A stretch of DNA of 64,000 bases from Arthrinium phaeospermum (taxonomy: Eukaryota; Ascomycota; Sordariomycetes; Amphisphaeriales; Apiosporaceae): NCBI GenBank assembly GCA_006503535.1, contig QYRS01000007.1, positions 1,860,001 through 1,924,000 on the forward strand. The letters are read 5' to 3'. The notes below the pieces were generated by a model. That model made no database searches. It had not been told where the DNA came from and worked only from the letters and a program-made list of their open reading frames with translations. The position numbers and the translations under genes were made by a program. The stretch's first letter is position 1. The number at the start of each line of letters is the position of its first letter. Shown piece after piece: positions 37,549 to 48,900 of the stretch.

Positions 37549-39618
37549 CTATGTGTCAACGCTGGACGGTGTGCCGTATCCCGAGTCCTTCTTACCGTGT
37601 CCCTGAGCGACCACCTTTGCGTCTTTGGGGGTGTCCTCCAGTACGGTTGCACTGCTGCACTCCGTGTCTGTCTTCATCTTCTTGCTGGACCCATGGCGCC
37701 GCTTGCTCTTCTTTTGCTTCCCCGATTCTGATTCGGATGCCGAGTCTGAGCCTGAGCCTGACTTGCCCTCTTCGGAACTCGACTCGGAACCAGAGGCAGA
37801 ATCGCGTGCGGTAGATGACGACTTTGCTTCGCGCCGCTTCTTTTTCTTCTGCTGCTTCTTTTTCTTCTTATCCTCCGCCTCCTCCGCCTCCTTCTTTCTC
37901 TCCTCCTCTGCCTTGCGTTTCTCCTCGGCATCCTTGATCTCCTTTTCTTTGCGGTCCTTGCGGGTCTGCTCTATGAACTCCTCGGCCTTGTCAATAGCGG
38001 TCTGGGGGCTCCGCTTATAGCGCATCAAATGGCCTTGTAGCTCAGCAGGACTGAACTCGTGAGCCGGGATTTTGGAGGCGAATTCGAGAGCAAGTGCGTC
38101 AACGTGGGCCTTGTCGGCGGCGCGCTTCTTCGCCGTCTCCTCGCATTGGGCTTTCTCGGCCTCGGCGTCCATATTGGTAGGCGAGACCTGTGGACCGTCG
38201 TCGCCTTCCAGATGTGCAAAAATGGCTCGGAAGATGGACGCAGTCATACCCGCATCAGCCAACCCAAACTCGACGATCATGTCCACACGCCCCGGCCGAA
38301 TCAAGGCTCTGTCCAGCTTCTCGAGGTGGTTGGTCGTCATAATCAGAACCCTGCCCTCTTGGGATGCGACACCATCCAGGATATTCAGCAGCCCGGACAA
38401 TGAAAGTCGGCCGGGAGGAGCAGCAGGGGTAGTGGTAGGAGTACTAGTAGTGCTGCCGTTGCCGACGGATGTTTGGCCAGGATCAAGGGGTTCAGGAGCA
38501 GCAGCTGCGCTGGCATTATGGTCCTTGGCCCCGTCACGCGTATGCGTCAAGCCGGCAGTATCAATATCCTCGAGAAGGACCACGCAACGGCGGGGCAGTT
38601 CTGCAAAGAGCGTGGCCAGGTTCTCCTCAGTCGCAGTGATTGAACTGAGACTTACAATGTAGATGCGCATCTTGAAGAAGCCTGCAAGTGCTAGGGATAG
38701 AGACGACTTGCCCGTTCCAGGGGGTCCGTACAGGAGATAGCCGCGTCGGTAGGGGATGCCGCGATTCGCATACCAGCGCTGTGTGGTCGGCTGTAGATAG
38801 TCCGTGACATCTTCGATGAGATCTTGCTTGGTCTTCTCGTTGAGAATGACGGTCGAGAAGGGGCGGCTGACCCTGGCCATGCATCGCTGCCACTGAGGCT
38901 CGGCCGTGCCCGAGCGTGTGGTGCCACGATAGATGAGCGTCTTGTTCTGGTCCTTCTCGAGGTACTTTTGGCGAGCCTCGTAGATCAACTCCTTGAGGAT
39001 CCAAGGGTTGCGGCCGAAGCAGGAAATGGATATTTCCTCCTTCTCGCTCACGAGCATGTACGAGTTCTGTTCCTTGTTGGCACTCCGTCGGAACATGAGC
39101 ACCCGGCCGCGATACCAGAAGTAGTGGTTGCCAAAGGAGGGAGTGTAGCTCAGATTCTTCTTGCTCTTGGCGACGACACTGCCGCCACCAGTGTCGTCGT
39201 CCTCCTCCTCTTCGTCGCTCCATCGCCACAGATGCCATGACCGTGAGGTCAGGTCGGTATTGACGACGAAGCGACGTGACTTCTGGGCGAAACTCTGGGT
39301 GGCGATCCAGGCCATGAGGATGTTGTAAATCTCGTCATCTGTCCGGATGTCTACGGCGGACATGAAATGGTTCTCGAGCTGTTCCCAGAGATGCTGGCTC
39401 GAGTAGTTCCACACCAGTATCAGGGCACCGACGAGGATGACGAGGGGGACGTAAAGATTGAGGTTGATGTGAAGATATTTCTGGACAGCGCCTGCCAGGA
39501 CGGAAAAGCCTGGGAAGAGGAAATCCAATATGACAAAGGGCTGGGCGCCGTCGGCAGAAGAAGCGGCGGCCGAAGGTTGCTCCCAGCTCGCGTACGAGGA
39601 GACGACGGGGTTGCCCAT
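37549..39618 (-). CDS. BCS1-type AAA ATPase with charged C-terminal tail
   Basis: This single-exon gene encodes 689 residues. It has one transmembrane span near residues 53-71 (NLYVPLVILVGALILVW), then a BCS1 N-terminal domain (residues ~75-265), then an AAA+ module. The module has Walker A GPPGTGKSS (298-306), Walker B CVVLLEDID (~345-353), and the sensor region LLNILDGVASQEGRVLIMTTN with HLEKLDRALIRPGRVD. Yeast Bcs1 inserts the Rieske protein into complex III in mitochondria. Filamentous fungi have many BCS1-like paralogues of unknown location, and this is probably one, because it has an insertion between Walker B and the sensor (Ala/Pro/Thr-rich) and a very long tail. From about residue 565 the tail is a Glu/Lys coiled coil, then poly-Lys, then Ser/acid repeats and a basic end. 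The frame is intact. Confidence 0.88.
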   Translation of the reverse strand: MGNPVVSSYASWEQPSAAASSADGAQPFVILDFLFPGFSVLAGAVQKYLHINLNLYVPLVILVGALILVWNYSSQHLWEQLENHFMSAVDIRTDDEIYNILMAWIATQSFAQKSRRFVVNTDLTSRSWHLWRWSDEEEEDDDTGGGSVVAKSKKNLSYTPSFGNHYFWYRGRVLMFRRSANKEQNSYMLVSEKEEISISCFGRNPWILKELIYEARQKYLEKDQNKTLIYRGTTRSGTAEPQWQRCMARVSRPFSTVILNEKTKQDLIEDVTDYLQPTTQRWYANRGIPYRRGYLLYGPPGTGKSSLSLALAGFFKMRIYIVSLSSITATEENLATLFAELPRRCVVLLEDIDTAGLTHTRDGAKDHNASAAAAPEPLDPGQTSVGNGSTTSTPTTTPAAPPGRLSLSGLLNILDGVASQEGRVLIMTTNHLEKLDRALIRPGRVDMIVEFGLADAGMTASIFRAIFAHLEGDDGPQVSPTNMDAEAEKAQCEETAKKRAADKAHVDALALEFASKIPAHEFSPAELQGHLMRYKRSPQTAIDKAEEFIEQTRKDRKEKEIKDAEEKRKAEEERKKEAEEAEDKKKKKQQKKKKRREAKSSSTARDSASGSESSSEEGKSGSGSDSASESESGKQKKSKRRHGSSKKMKTDTECSSATVLEDTPKDAKVVAQGHGKKDSGYGTPSSVDT

Positions 39619-42313
39619 GGCGAGAAGTAGATGTGTGAGGAAGTCAAGTCAAGTGATGCTGGGGGTTATGTAGATGGTCCATGGAATGGCAGGCCGTTGC
39701 TTATATATAGGCTAGAGTTGCAAAGACCCGACATGACGACCGTGTATGCACTTGCCGGTGTCCTACATGTACGTCCTATGCACCTGGCTAGGTGTGTTAC
39801 TCATACCGGTACCTACATACCTCTTAGGCACTGGCTTTCAATTGTCAACGGGAACCCGCCAGGAGCCGGACCCGCGGACGCCATCACCACTGCTTTGGCA
39901 TAGCTGGACGCTCTTGCCGAATGACTGGCAATTGGTAGGTGTGATTGGCGGACACAGGGTGGCTCAGAGTGTAGGCTGCGCCAGGCAGAAGCAGGCAGCT
40001 AAGGTTAGGCACATGTCATTAGTCCATAATTCCTCACGCCGTGCTGCAGTCAGCGTATAGCCCCTCCAAAAGATTGAACATTCATGCACGCGTATACATC
40101 AGTTGCGAGAAACCATTTGAGCCGCCTGGGGAACAGCGGGTGAAATGGTGTCTTGAGGAAGTAGCCGGCTAGCTACTTGGCTGGGGTGGGTTATGACGTT
40201 GGGAACCAAGGTTGTATTAATCGGGCCAGCAGGCAACAGCGAGCACGGGTTCTATTTGACTTGTCTAAGGTTGAGCCGAAACCCGAAAACAAAGAAAGGA
40301 AGAAAGAAAGAGCAGACCTACATGTATGCCACCATGCAGTGCACTGTCGTAAAAATTCCAGCTGACTGGCGCTGGAGGCAGCCAGCAGAGCATGCATGTT
40401 TAAGTGTGTGAGGCTTGGCCCATCCACTGCAGGCCTCGCCGAAGCTTGGTATATGGTCGAGCTGCTGTGCATCTGACTGCCTTACACTCCCTCCCTCTTT
40501 GTGATATGAATGCTTGGTGGCCTCGTAACTCGGCAAATGCAGAATCTGCAATGCCCTGAGTGATGATGCGACCCAATGCGGCCCAAGTAGTGTAGTATGT
40601 TGTCATATGGCACCTGTTGACCTCATAGCCGGGTCTTTGTAGATAACATGCAAATGTCTTAGCATATAAAAAAGGAGTGTTTATTCTAGTGTCTCAAGGC
40701 TATTGAGTGCACGTCTGCCGCCTTTAGCCCTTCTTGGGAAATCCTGTTGATTCCTGCAAGAGCAAAAGTACCATTGCCAGAAGACGATAGGGGTATAACT
40801 TACCCCTACCGTCAACAAAAAGATGAATGTGTCCGTTGCCCAGAGTACCGACCTTCATCCAAAAGGCGCCTGAACTCCTCAACTCCGTAGCACTTTATTG
40901 GTTATTGGTCATGGTATTGAAGTCATTGCAGGAGGATCGAGATATTCATTCATTGCCTTCTATGGATCTGCCTGAAAACAAATCAGCTGAATGCTCGCGT
41001 AAAGATATCATGCCATGCAAGGCCCTTCTCAGTATCTTATCCTTCTTCCCCCTGTGTGGTGTGTGCCTGCCTGTCTGTAATGCTCGTGTGTGCCCCAAGT
41101 CTTTTGTTCTGTATTTTATCTTTGCCCTAGTAATTAGAGAAAAGAATATGAAGAACGCCCCCTTTCCTTGTCCCCTATGAATCACCGGCAAAACTCCGTT
41201 TTCCCCCTATCCTGAGCACACCTAGGAGATATCCGATACAAAACAAGCCAGACAAAGAAAAAGGGCCCCCTGCCCCCTCCCAAGAGGGAGAAGAAAAGGA
41301 GAAGAAAAACACAGGAATCAAACCAACCAGCACCCCTTTCTTGCTGTAGGCCCAATGCGTGGCTGGTCATTGATCGTGCTTCTTCATTTCCTTTCCTATC
41401 CTCTTCTTCTCTCCCTCCCTCGCTCTTTTCTTTCCATTACACATTGACATTTTCATCGTCCCTTCTCCACATCGGCGTTATTATAGCAACGTTGCCTCGC
41501 CTGATGTCGCACGCAAAATTGGACTGCCCGCCCGTGGAATATTATATACAGGATGCCACGGGCTAGGCCAGGTCCATCCGTGCTGGGGCCAGGGCTGTAA
41601 TAGACAACAAATCTTCCGTGGTGAAGAAGAACAACAACAAGAAGCAGCAGCAACTTCATCATTCATGAGGCTTGCGTCGTCTGGTAACATGGGCTGACGC
41701 AGGACTTCTTCGGTGGTCATATGATTGCCTTCCTCCCCCCATATTATCATGCAAGTCCGAGTGGGAAGCAGAGGGCTGGCCGGGGGAAGAATTTGTCATT
41801 ATTCGTACTCGTAAGCCTTCCGAATCTCTATAAAGAACGGGGATACTTCGTTCGACATTGACCTGGGACCCCTCTCCAGATCGGCCACATGTGCCATCAT
41901 CGTGGTCTTCGTTTCATATTAAGTCTTTCTCGTAAATCGTCTTTCAAAACAAGAGAAAACGACAAAACGTTTTTTTATCCAGAGTCGCTCGCTCAGGCAA
42001 GGTGCCATGGCAGACCAAGCTCCCCCAGCTGGCCACCACCATCAGCAAATGCCGGGACTTGTATGCCTCCGGGTGTCGTTGCATCTATTCGTCGTGTCCC
42101 CCCTTGCACCAGCCCAGGGGTTGTCTTTCGATGCACATCTTTTCTCGCAAAAGGGAAACCACCTTCGCTATGCAAATCAAACAGTTATGTATACATATAC
42201 AATGCTCTCTGGAGAGCGAGGGTTTGCGCAGGGCCTGAAAACGAGGTGGGCGGGCGTCGGTGATAAAACGAGGTAGCTTGTATGTATTAGATTAGGGTGG
42301 GTGAGAGACGGCC
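39619..42313. other. Spacer between BCS1-like promoter and the large Ser-rich gene
   Basis: No gene is recognised in 2.7 kb. It should contain the BCS1-like promoter at the left and the 3' UTR of the large Ser-rich gene at the right. Polypurine and polypyrimidine stretches occur at 41260-41450. Confidence 0.4.
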
Positions 42314-45300
42314 TCAGTTCACCGTCATCATTTGCAGGCGTTGGCTTAGCCCATTAGGCGATGGGGCGTTTATGGAACCCCCATTCAACACCGAACTGCT
42401 GCTGTGACTGTGGGGGACTCGTTTTGCTGGACTCGAGGTAGGATCGTTGAAGACTCGAGTGAATGCAGGGCTTCCGTCTTCGTTTTTCTCACTTCTGTCG
42501 CGCCGGGGAGTTCGGACCGGGCTTGAAGTTATATGATCAGCCTTGCGCACAATATCCGAGAGGGAGTCCCTAAGGTCGCCTGCTCGCTTAACCAATTCTT
42601 TGAGACTGTTAGTGTCGAAATTGAGGCGCCCATTGGGAGAGTCGTCATCGTCATCCGAGTTTTCGTTAGGCTGTCGCCGCCGGAGTTGCATGGATTCCAT
42701 CAAAGACCTCGCCACAGAAGAAGGCGAGAAAGGCAAATCTGCCTGCCGCGAGTCCGGTGTCCTGGGGGTTTCGCATGTGCCATCTTGAGATTGCTGAAAG
42801 TTCCCGAAGATATCGTCGTCTGGCGAGAAAACGGACCGCCGGCGGGTCGTAGCCCTTTCTTTGACCACCGCCGTCTTCATCTGTTCGGAAACCTTGCCTC
42901 GATGGCTTTGATCTTCAAGCGCGCTGCCGTCAAATCCTTCGTCGATGAACCGCTCGTCGGCGAGTTCCGGCTCCGGATTCTCGAAATGCACATGGGACGC
43001 TGGAGTATTGGTTTCGTCTTCGTCAGGGGAGGCCAAGGCTATTATACCTTCGGCCTCTCGCCACAGCGTTGCCGATGAGCCACCAAGCATGTCCATTTCC
43101 CTCCCCAGACGGCAAAGTCGTTTGAGATCGTTCACCAGGAGAGACAGTTCGCGAATTTGACCAGAGTGTGCCTTGACTGTGGGTTGAGTCGCGGCGATAG
43201 ACGCGGGGACTACCATCGATTGGCGATTGTTGGTTTTTACGCCGGGGGAGAAGGGAACTTCTGCATCCTCTTCAAACTCGAAATCTTCGTCCCAATCTTC
43301 GCTCACATTCTTCGAGCCCAGGCCCCAAGTACCGAACTTGGGCTTCGAATTATCCACGGGATCCTGTACGGCAGGGACGCTCTGACTCCGTATGTGAGCC
43401 GCCACCGGCCCTTTCGGTCCTTTCGGCCCTTTTCGACTTGGTATACGCCCGCCTCTCATGTCGATTTCTTGTTTACCATGAACGGTTTTGGGCCGGGCAG
43501 AATGCGCCTCTCCCTCATGCTTTTCGTGTTGGGCTGTCTCAGTCCAGTCAAATAAGTTGCTCCTTGGGCGCTCATTACTGCACCTCAGCTCTGAGTTGCT
43601 ACCGGCATTACCTGTAATACTGGCCAATGCCATGCGCAAGCTAGGGCTGCCGCCTCGAGAATTCATGGAGCTAGGAGGCGACAATTGGTTATAGATGGGA
43701 TGCTCGTCCTCCTTGGCCCAGTCCAAAGCGTCGTCGTCGTCAAATGAGAGTCGACTAAAGGGCCCACCCGTGTTTGCGCGTGGGAGATCGGGAGTGGTAG
43801 AGGGATACCTGAAGTCCTCGTTATCCTGAAGGCTGGCAAGACGGAAGTGGGTTTCGGCTTCGTCAAAAGTGGCACCGATTGGTGTGGATAAGCTCTCGTC
43901 TTCTTCCATTATCCTGTTGCCGCCATCATAAGTTGGCCCAAGGATTTCTTGGATAGAGAGCCGTTTTGGCTTGTTTCCAGCGGTGCTCGGAGGTGACTCA
44001 TCGAACATGGACTCCAAGGGCGAGTCAAGTGTCCTTCTGCGGCCCGACCCCGCCGTCCGAAGGGAATCATAGGGCGTGTCTGTCTTGAAGTCTGTATCGT
44101 CATCGTCACCTGACGTGAAGCCACGATGGTAGTCTGAGCTTGCGACGGTGGATGCACGTTCCAATGTCCGACTATGTGAAACATTCGAATTAACACGAAG
44201 GGTTGGCGGCTTTGCTAAACTTGCTGGCTCACTGTCCAGATTGGGCTGGGAAGTCATGTTTGTAGGCGAGCCAAGTCGGGATAAGTCCATATGGAAGCTC
44301 GACAGTCTCGACAGCGATGGAAGGGGCGAGTTGCTTCTCTGATGAGGTGGCTGGAAAATAGCGGCCAATTCTGTTTCAGCCCTGCTGGGTGTGCCCGCTC
44401 CGGCGGTAGCATGACCCCTGCCGGCATTGGGAGAGCCCTGTGCAGAGCTGGAATGTCCCATGACCGGTGTCGGGTCAGAAACCTGGCGTATCGTTTCATC
44501 CGCTGCGTCTGTACCAATCGTGCCACGTTTGCGACGACGAAGACTTCCGGATCTAGAAATCCAATTGGTGGGGGAGCTTAAATGCATGGACATGGAGCGT
44601 TTGGGAGTTTTGGACGGCGTAGCACCGGGAGAGGGTCCGGAATGGTTAGAATTATGTGGGCTCTCTTCCGCCTCTTCGCTGATGTCAGCATCCCACGATA
44701 ATTCTTGCATAGGAGGAAGAGACGGGCCTTGTTGCACCGATCTAGGCGAGACAAGATAGGCGCCACGGGCTTTGGATGCGCGCTCCAAGCAGATTCGTTT
44801 AGGTCCCGATTGCGAGTCCCGACTGATTGATGCTTTGGCGGCGATCCTAGCTATCCGAGCATGGAAAAAAGATCTCCAAGTCGAATTATCATTCGCTGAA
44901 ATATCGAGGGCGGGCTCATGTGCTGGCAGACCCATTGTTTGCGCCCTGGGTCTCGAACGGGATTCCTGGGGGAATTCAGGAACTGTGGGAGTGATAGGTT
45001 CAGCTGTCAGCTGATGGAGTGTGGCAGATCTTTGGTGGCTCGTTGCTGGCCTTCGTAGTGTCGGCATTTGCGATTTTGATCCTCGTGATACCAATGGCGA
45101 GCCCTGGCCATGATTTGCCGAAGATCTCTTGACAAGTTTGTTTGGCGGGCGGGCGCCTGTGCTTGCTGGTCCAAAAATGGGCTGGCCCGATCCATAGGAA
45201 AAAACCGAAGGAGAGTCTTGCCCAATGCTGGATTTCACACTTTCGTGCTGCGACATGGGCCGTATTGACAACCTCCGCATCCAAGAGCCATTGGACGACG

Positions 45301-45931
45301 AGAACGAGTCTCGTGAGTCTTCGGTAGCTGCTGTCCCAGATCCCGTATCACTCTGCTTTGGAGAGGAGCGGCGCCACGTTGACAGCCTAGGGGCGTGGTT
45401 TGCGTTTGGGTTGACCGCCGCTGCGAACTCCGTGGGCGTAAGGTTGCACTAGGGGCAAACTGGGAGGAAGGTCGCTGCCGGTCAGCTGTTGATTCGCACA
45501 AGGCGGAACCAGTCGTTCCCGGACGCGAAGGAAACGTGGGCGATATCGAATCTCGATGGGGTATTTTCCGCTTTCCCGAGGTCTGTCTCGAGGGCGGCGG
45601 GTTAATTTGGTTCTCGGCAGGCTGGCCGAAGACGAGGCCCGATGCTGCTCCGGCGATGGCCGTGCCGGACGCGATGAGCTACAGGGTAAAATTCCCAGGT
45701 CAGCAAAAGCGCCCAACCAGAACGGTGGAAGACAACGCAAGATTGGGGAAGGACATTGCTAGAGGGCGCAATATACGCCCCGAGGAGCCCGGTTCAGAGC
45801 TGGCGCTGAGGCAGGGTATACGAGGTTGGTTGCTGCGCGGGGAATGCTTGTCGGCGCACTTTTGACTTCCAATGCGCTGCGCTATAGAACGGGGGGATCA
45901 GGCTGGGACTTACACTAGGGACAGTCTGCAT
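42314..45931 (-). CDS. Large Ser-rich protein, unassigned; one frame break near N-terminus
   Basis: The main frame (45280-42314, 988 codons) is clearly coding: mostly disordered, rich in Ser, Pro and Arg. More conserved-looking parts are STWRSFFHARIARIAAKAS, RRRKRGTIGTDAADETIRQVSD, KPKRLSIQEILGP, FGTWGLGSKNVSEDWDEDFEFEED, and a helical segment QIRELSLLVNDLKRLCRLGREMDML...LWREAEGIIALAS. I suspect a cell-cycle, septation or spindle-related fungal protein but cannot name it. Upstream, a small exon at 45931-45914 (MQTVPS, GTAAGT donor) and an acceptor at 45679 lead into LIASGTAIAGAASGLVFGQ...SSQFAPSATL. That frame meets the main one at ~45440, where TEFAAAVNPN follows. One missing base in TTAC would give 1127 residues. 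An extra intron is a weaker alternative. Confidence 0.75.
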
Positions 45932-48900
45932 ATTGCAAGCCGGGTTCTTCTAAAGCGAGGAATAGTAGCCGCCAGCAGAAAGGTAAAAAGGAGAAGTGGC
46001 TGAGGCTTTTCGACGCTCTCGTAACCATTGTTCGTCAAGACATGGTACACGGCACCCAAGTAGTTTGTTCGAATGTAGGGATGCAAATCGACGTCGTTCT
46101 GGCAGATGAATCGTAAACGCGAATACGGCGTCGAAGATGTAAGACGGACGCCGAATAGTCTCGCAGTCGCTCAATTCCGGACCATAGGGCTCCCGACGCG
46201 AAATCGACCGTTTCTTTTCCCCTCGGAGCGTTCCTGGTGTTGTTGTTGTGGTCGTTGGACGGGGTCGGCCGCCTGAGTAGGTCGGGTTTTGTATTTGTAA
46301 ATATGCAGGCACTGAACTCTGCAACCACCAGCCCGCTTCTAGACGCGCCGGACACTGCAAGAACGAGTTCGGCTTCGGTGCCAACGTGTGTAAGTAAAGC
46401 AAGCGGTCGGGAGGGAGAAGGGCACGAGTGATAGCTCCAAAAGGGTATTGTCTACAATGCAATAGAATGGAAGAAGAGGCGACAGGAAGAATCAGAAGGA
46501 CCAGTGCCGGGCTCGGGTAGAGAGAAACAAAATGCGGAAGATGGTATGCTGCGAATCGCAGTTGAGGAGATTAAAGTCAGGCACTGTACTATGCGACAAC
46601 AAAACCCACTGCAGCGAATGAAGGACCGGATCCTAGCACAGCATCTAACAACAGGACGGCCGGGACAGGGACGACGGGGACAGAAAGTAGCAACCCAGGT
46701 CAGCAGAATTGCTTAATCCAGGGAGACAGGACAGGATGACAGTAGGCAGGGTACGGTAGCGTCCAGGTACCTGGCTTTCAGCTTCTCGATGTCACTTAGC
46801 GGTGCCCAGTTCCAGCGTCGACAAGCCGGAGCGTTGACCTAAGGTAGCCGAAAACAACGAATCCGGGCAGTAGTGCGGGTGTTATTATTATTGTTGTTGT
46901 TGTTGATGTCGCTTGTTACTTGGTAGCAATTTGATTACATTATTTGTATGTAGGTACACTGCGCATCCCAGCTAGTCCAGGCCCTTTCCTCACCATTGGG
47001 CTGTTTCAATGGGCGAAAGCTGGGTCCGGGTCGTCTAGCACTCGGCCTGCCTCCCATGCTGAGGGCGTTATGGAGCCAGCATTGGCTGACCGAACACTAC
47101 CACGCTACAGTGCGAGCGCGATGAGATTGCAAAGCAACAATGCGCCGTCCGTTCTCGATGATACTTGCGAGACACTGCAGTGCCGGTAACATGCTTGGCT
47201 TCTCCATGGCTTGCGATTTCTTCTCTGCCTCGTCCGATCTGGATACTGACTGACCTTCCATTTTAAGCCCTGCAGGGTGCGTGATTTGGTAATTTTGCTA
47301 TTCTTCTCAAGACTCGGGACTGCTGATGGTCTTGAGAACCACATTCAGGATCATCAGCACGGATACCGTCTGCCATACGGACATATGGATACATACGTTA
47401 TACCGACATTTGTCGATACGCTGGTAACCGACTAGATGCCAATGGATTGGAAATAAATCCCCATCAACCGTATCGTATGATGGAGGTTCCGACGGGCTTC
47501 GGCAGAGACACAAGTGCAAATCTATTGGGTTTTCGATGCATGATGTGGGCTCGGGGCAACGGTGTGGAGAGAGGAGAGGGAGAATCGAGGATCTTGATTG
47601 TTGATGTTGCTTTTCCAGGGCAGAGAGGCCGCATCTGTTCCCTGACCCGTCTCATGCATACCTAAGGTAGGCGTGTGGGCGGTAGGTAGTAGTAGGGTCG
47701 GGACTTGCAAGCCCCTGCCAAAACATAACCCGCCAAGTCTCTACCTTAGCATATCGAAAAGCTGCGAATCTGCGATTCCCGTTCAACGACCACCACAGCC
47801 GGTTGCCCATGGTGAATAATTGCATTGACTGCATCGAGGGAGTCTTCAATTTACTTCGCCTTGTCTATTGTCCTGGTTTCATCGGGAGCAAGTGGGAATA
47901 AGCCATAATCAAGGAAGGTACGGAGTATTGTGAATGGATAAAAGCACATCAATTGCTACGGTATCTCCCCACGGCCGCTTGATTCTTGGAAACCCCCCTC
48001 TCCGTCTCCCCCCAAAATCTCCACATGCCGTTGCCCGAAATGGCAAGAAATATAGAGTCAACGCTATCTCCTACTTCCCTGCAGTTGCATACATCAATCA
48101 ACAGCAAGCAGGCACGCACCCACGCATCGCGCACACAGTGTACAGCGTCTGGGCTGTCTCACTCTTATTACCATGTGTCTCTTTGCACTGATGAATCGGC
48201 CTGGTAGCGCCTTTTCGCACCCTCACCTGAGACCAGCTATCGTCAGTGTACGGCAGAGTCCGCGATAATGGCTCTGTGAAATTTCTTTGTTCGACGGGCA
48301 ATCCCAAACTCTGCTGCTGATCCTACTCTGGAAATTGGCAGGCAGAGAGCTCCCGCCCGTCTGCAGACGCATCGGCGCCAATCCCCGCAGGCCCCGGCGC
48401 TGCGTTCCTTTACGGACAGTTCCCAGAAGCTGTGCCAGTCAGAGAGAGAGGAGAGAGCCTAGTGGAGATGAGGCAGCTCATGCTAGTCTCGATCCCATAG
48501 CTCCATTCGTGTTCAGCCAACTGCATCAAACGCGATGCGCATGTCGTACAGCCTGCCGCAGGGCGTCCACCTCGCGCATTCTGACTGGCTGGGAGCTGCT
48601 GTTCCCGCTAGTGCGGGCTGGGGCTACTGCGAGTCTACCCTGATCTCCTTCCCTGCCTATTATTCGGTGGGTTGGAGCCAAGCAAAACAATAGCAAAGCG
48701 CCAGCTGCAAGGAGCCTTTTGCTTTTTCTCAATGGCATTGCAACTCTTCGGATACTGCTGAATTCGTATCATGTGGCGCCCGGTTTCTCCTCACCTTCCG
48801 GCTGGCAATGTCAGGCTCGATCACAGACTCGTCTGCCGAAGCGACGACGGCGCAAAGATGGACACAATCCGGTTCAGCTCATGCCTTTGTGAACAACGCC

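Noticed and set aside
45914..45970. Frames of 106-170 codons upstream of the large Ser-rich gene (46035-46462, minus)
   Set aside because: They are not joined to the gene by any good splice site and show no conserved sequence; probably leader or promoter.
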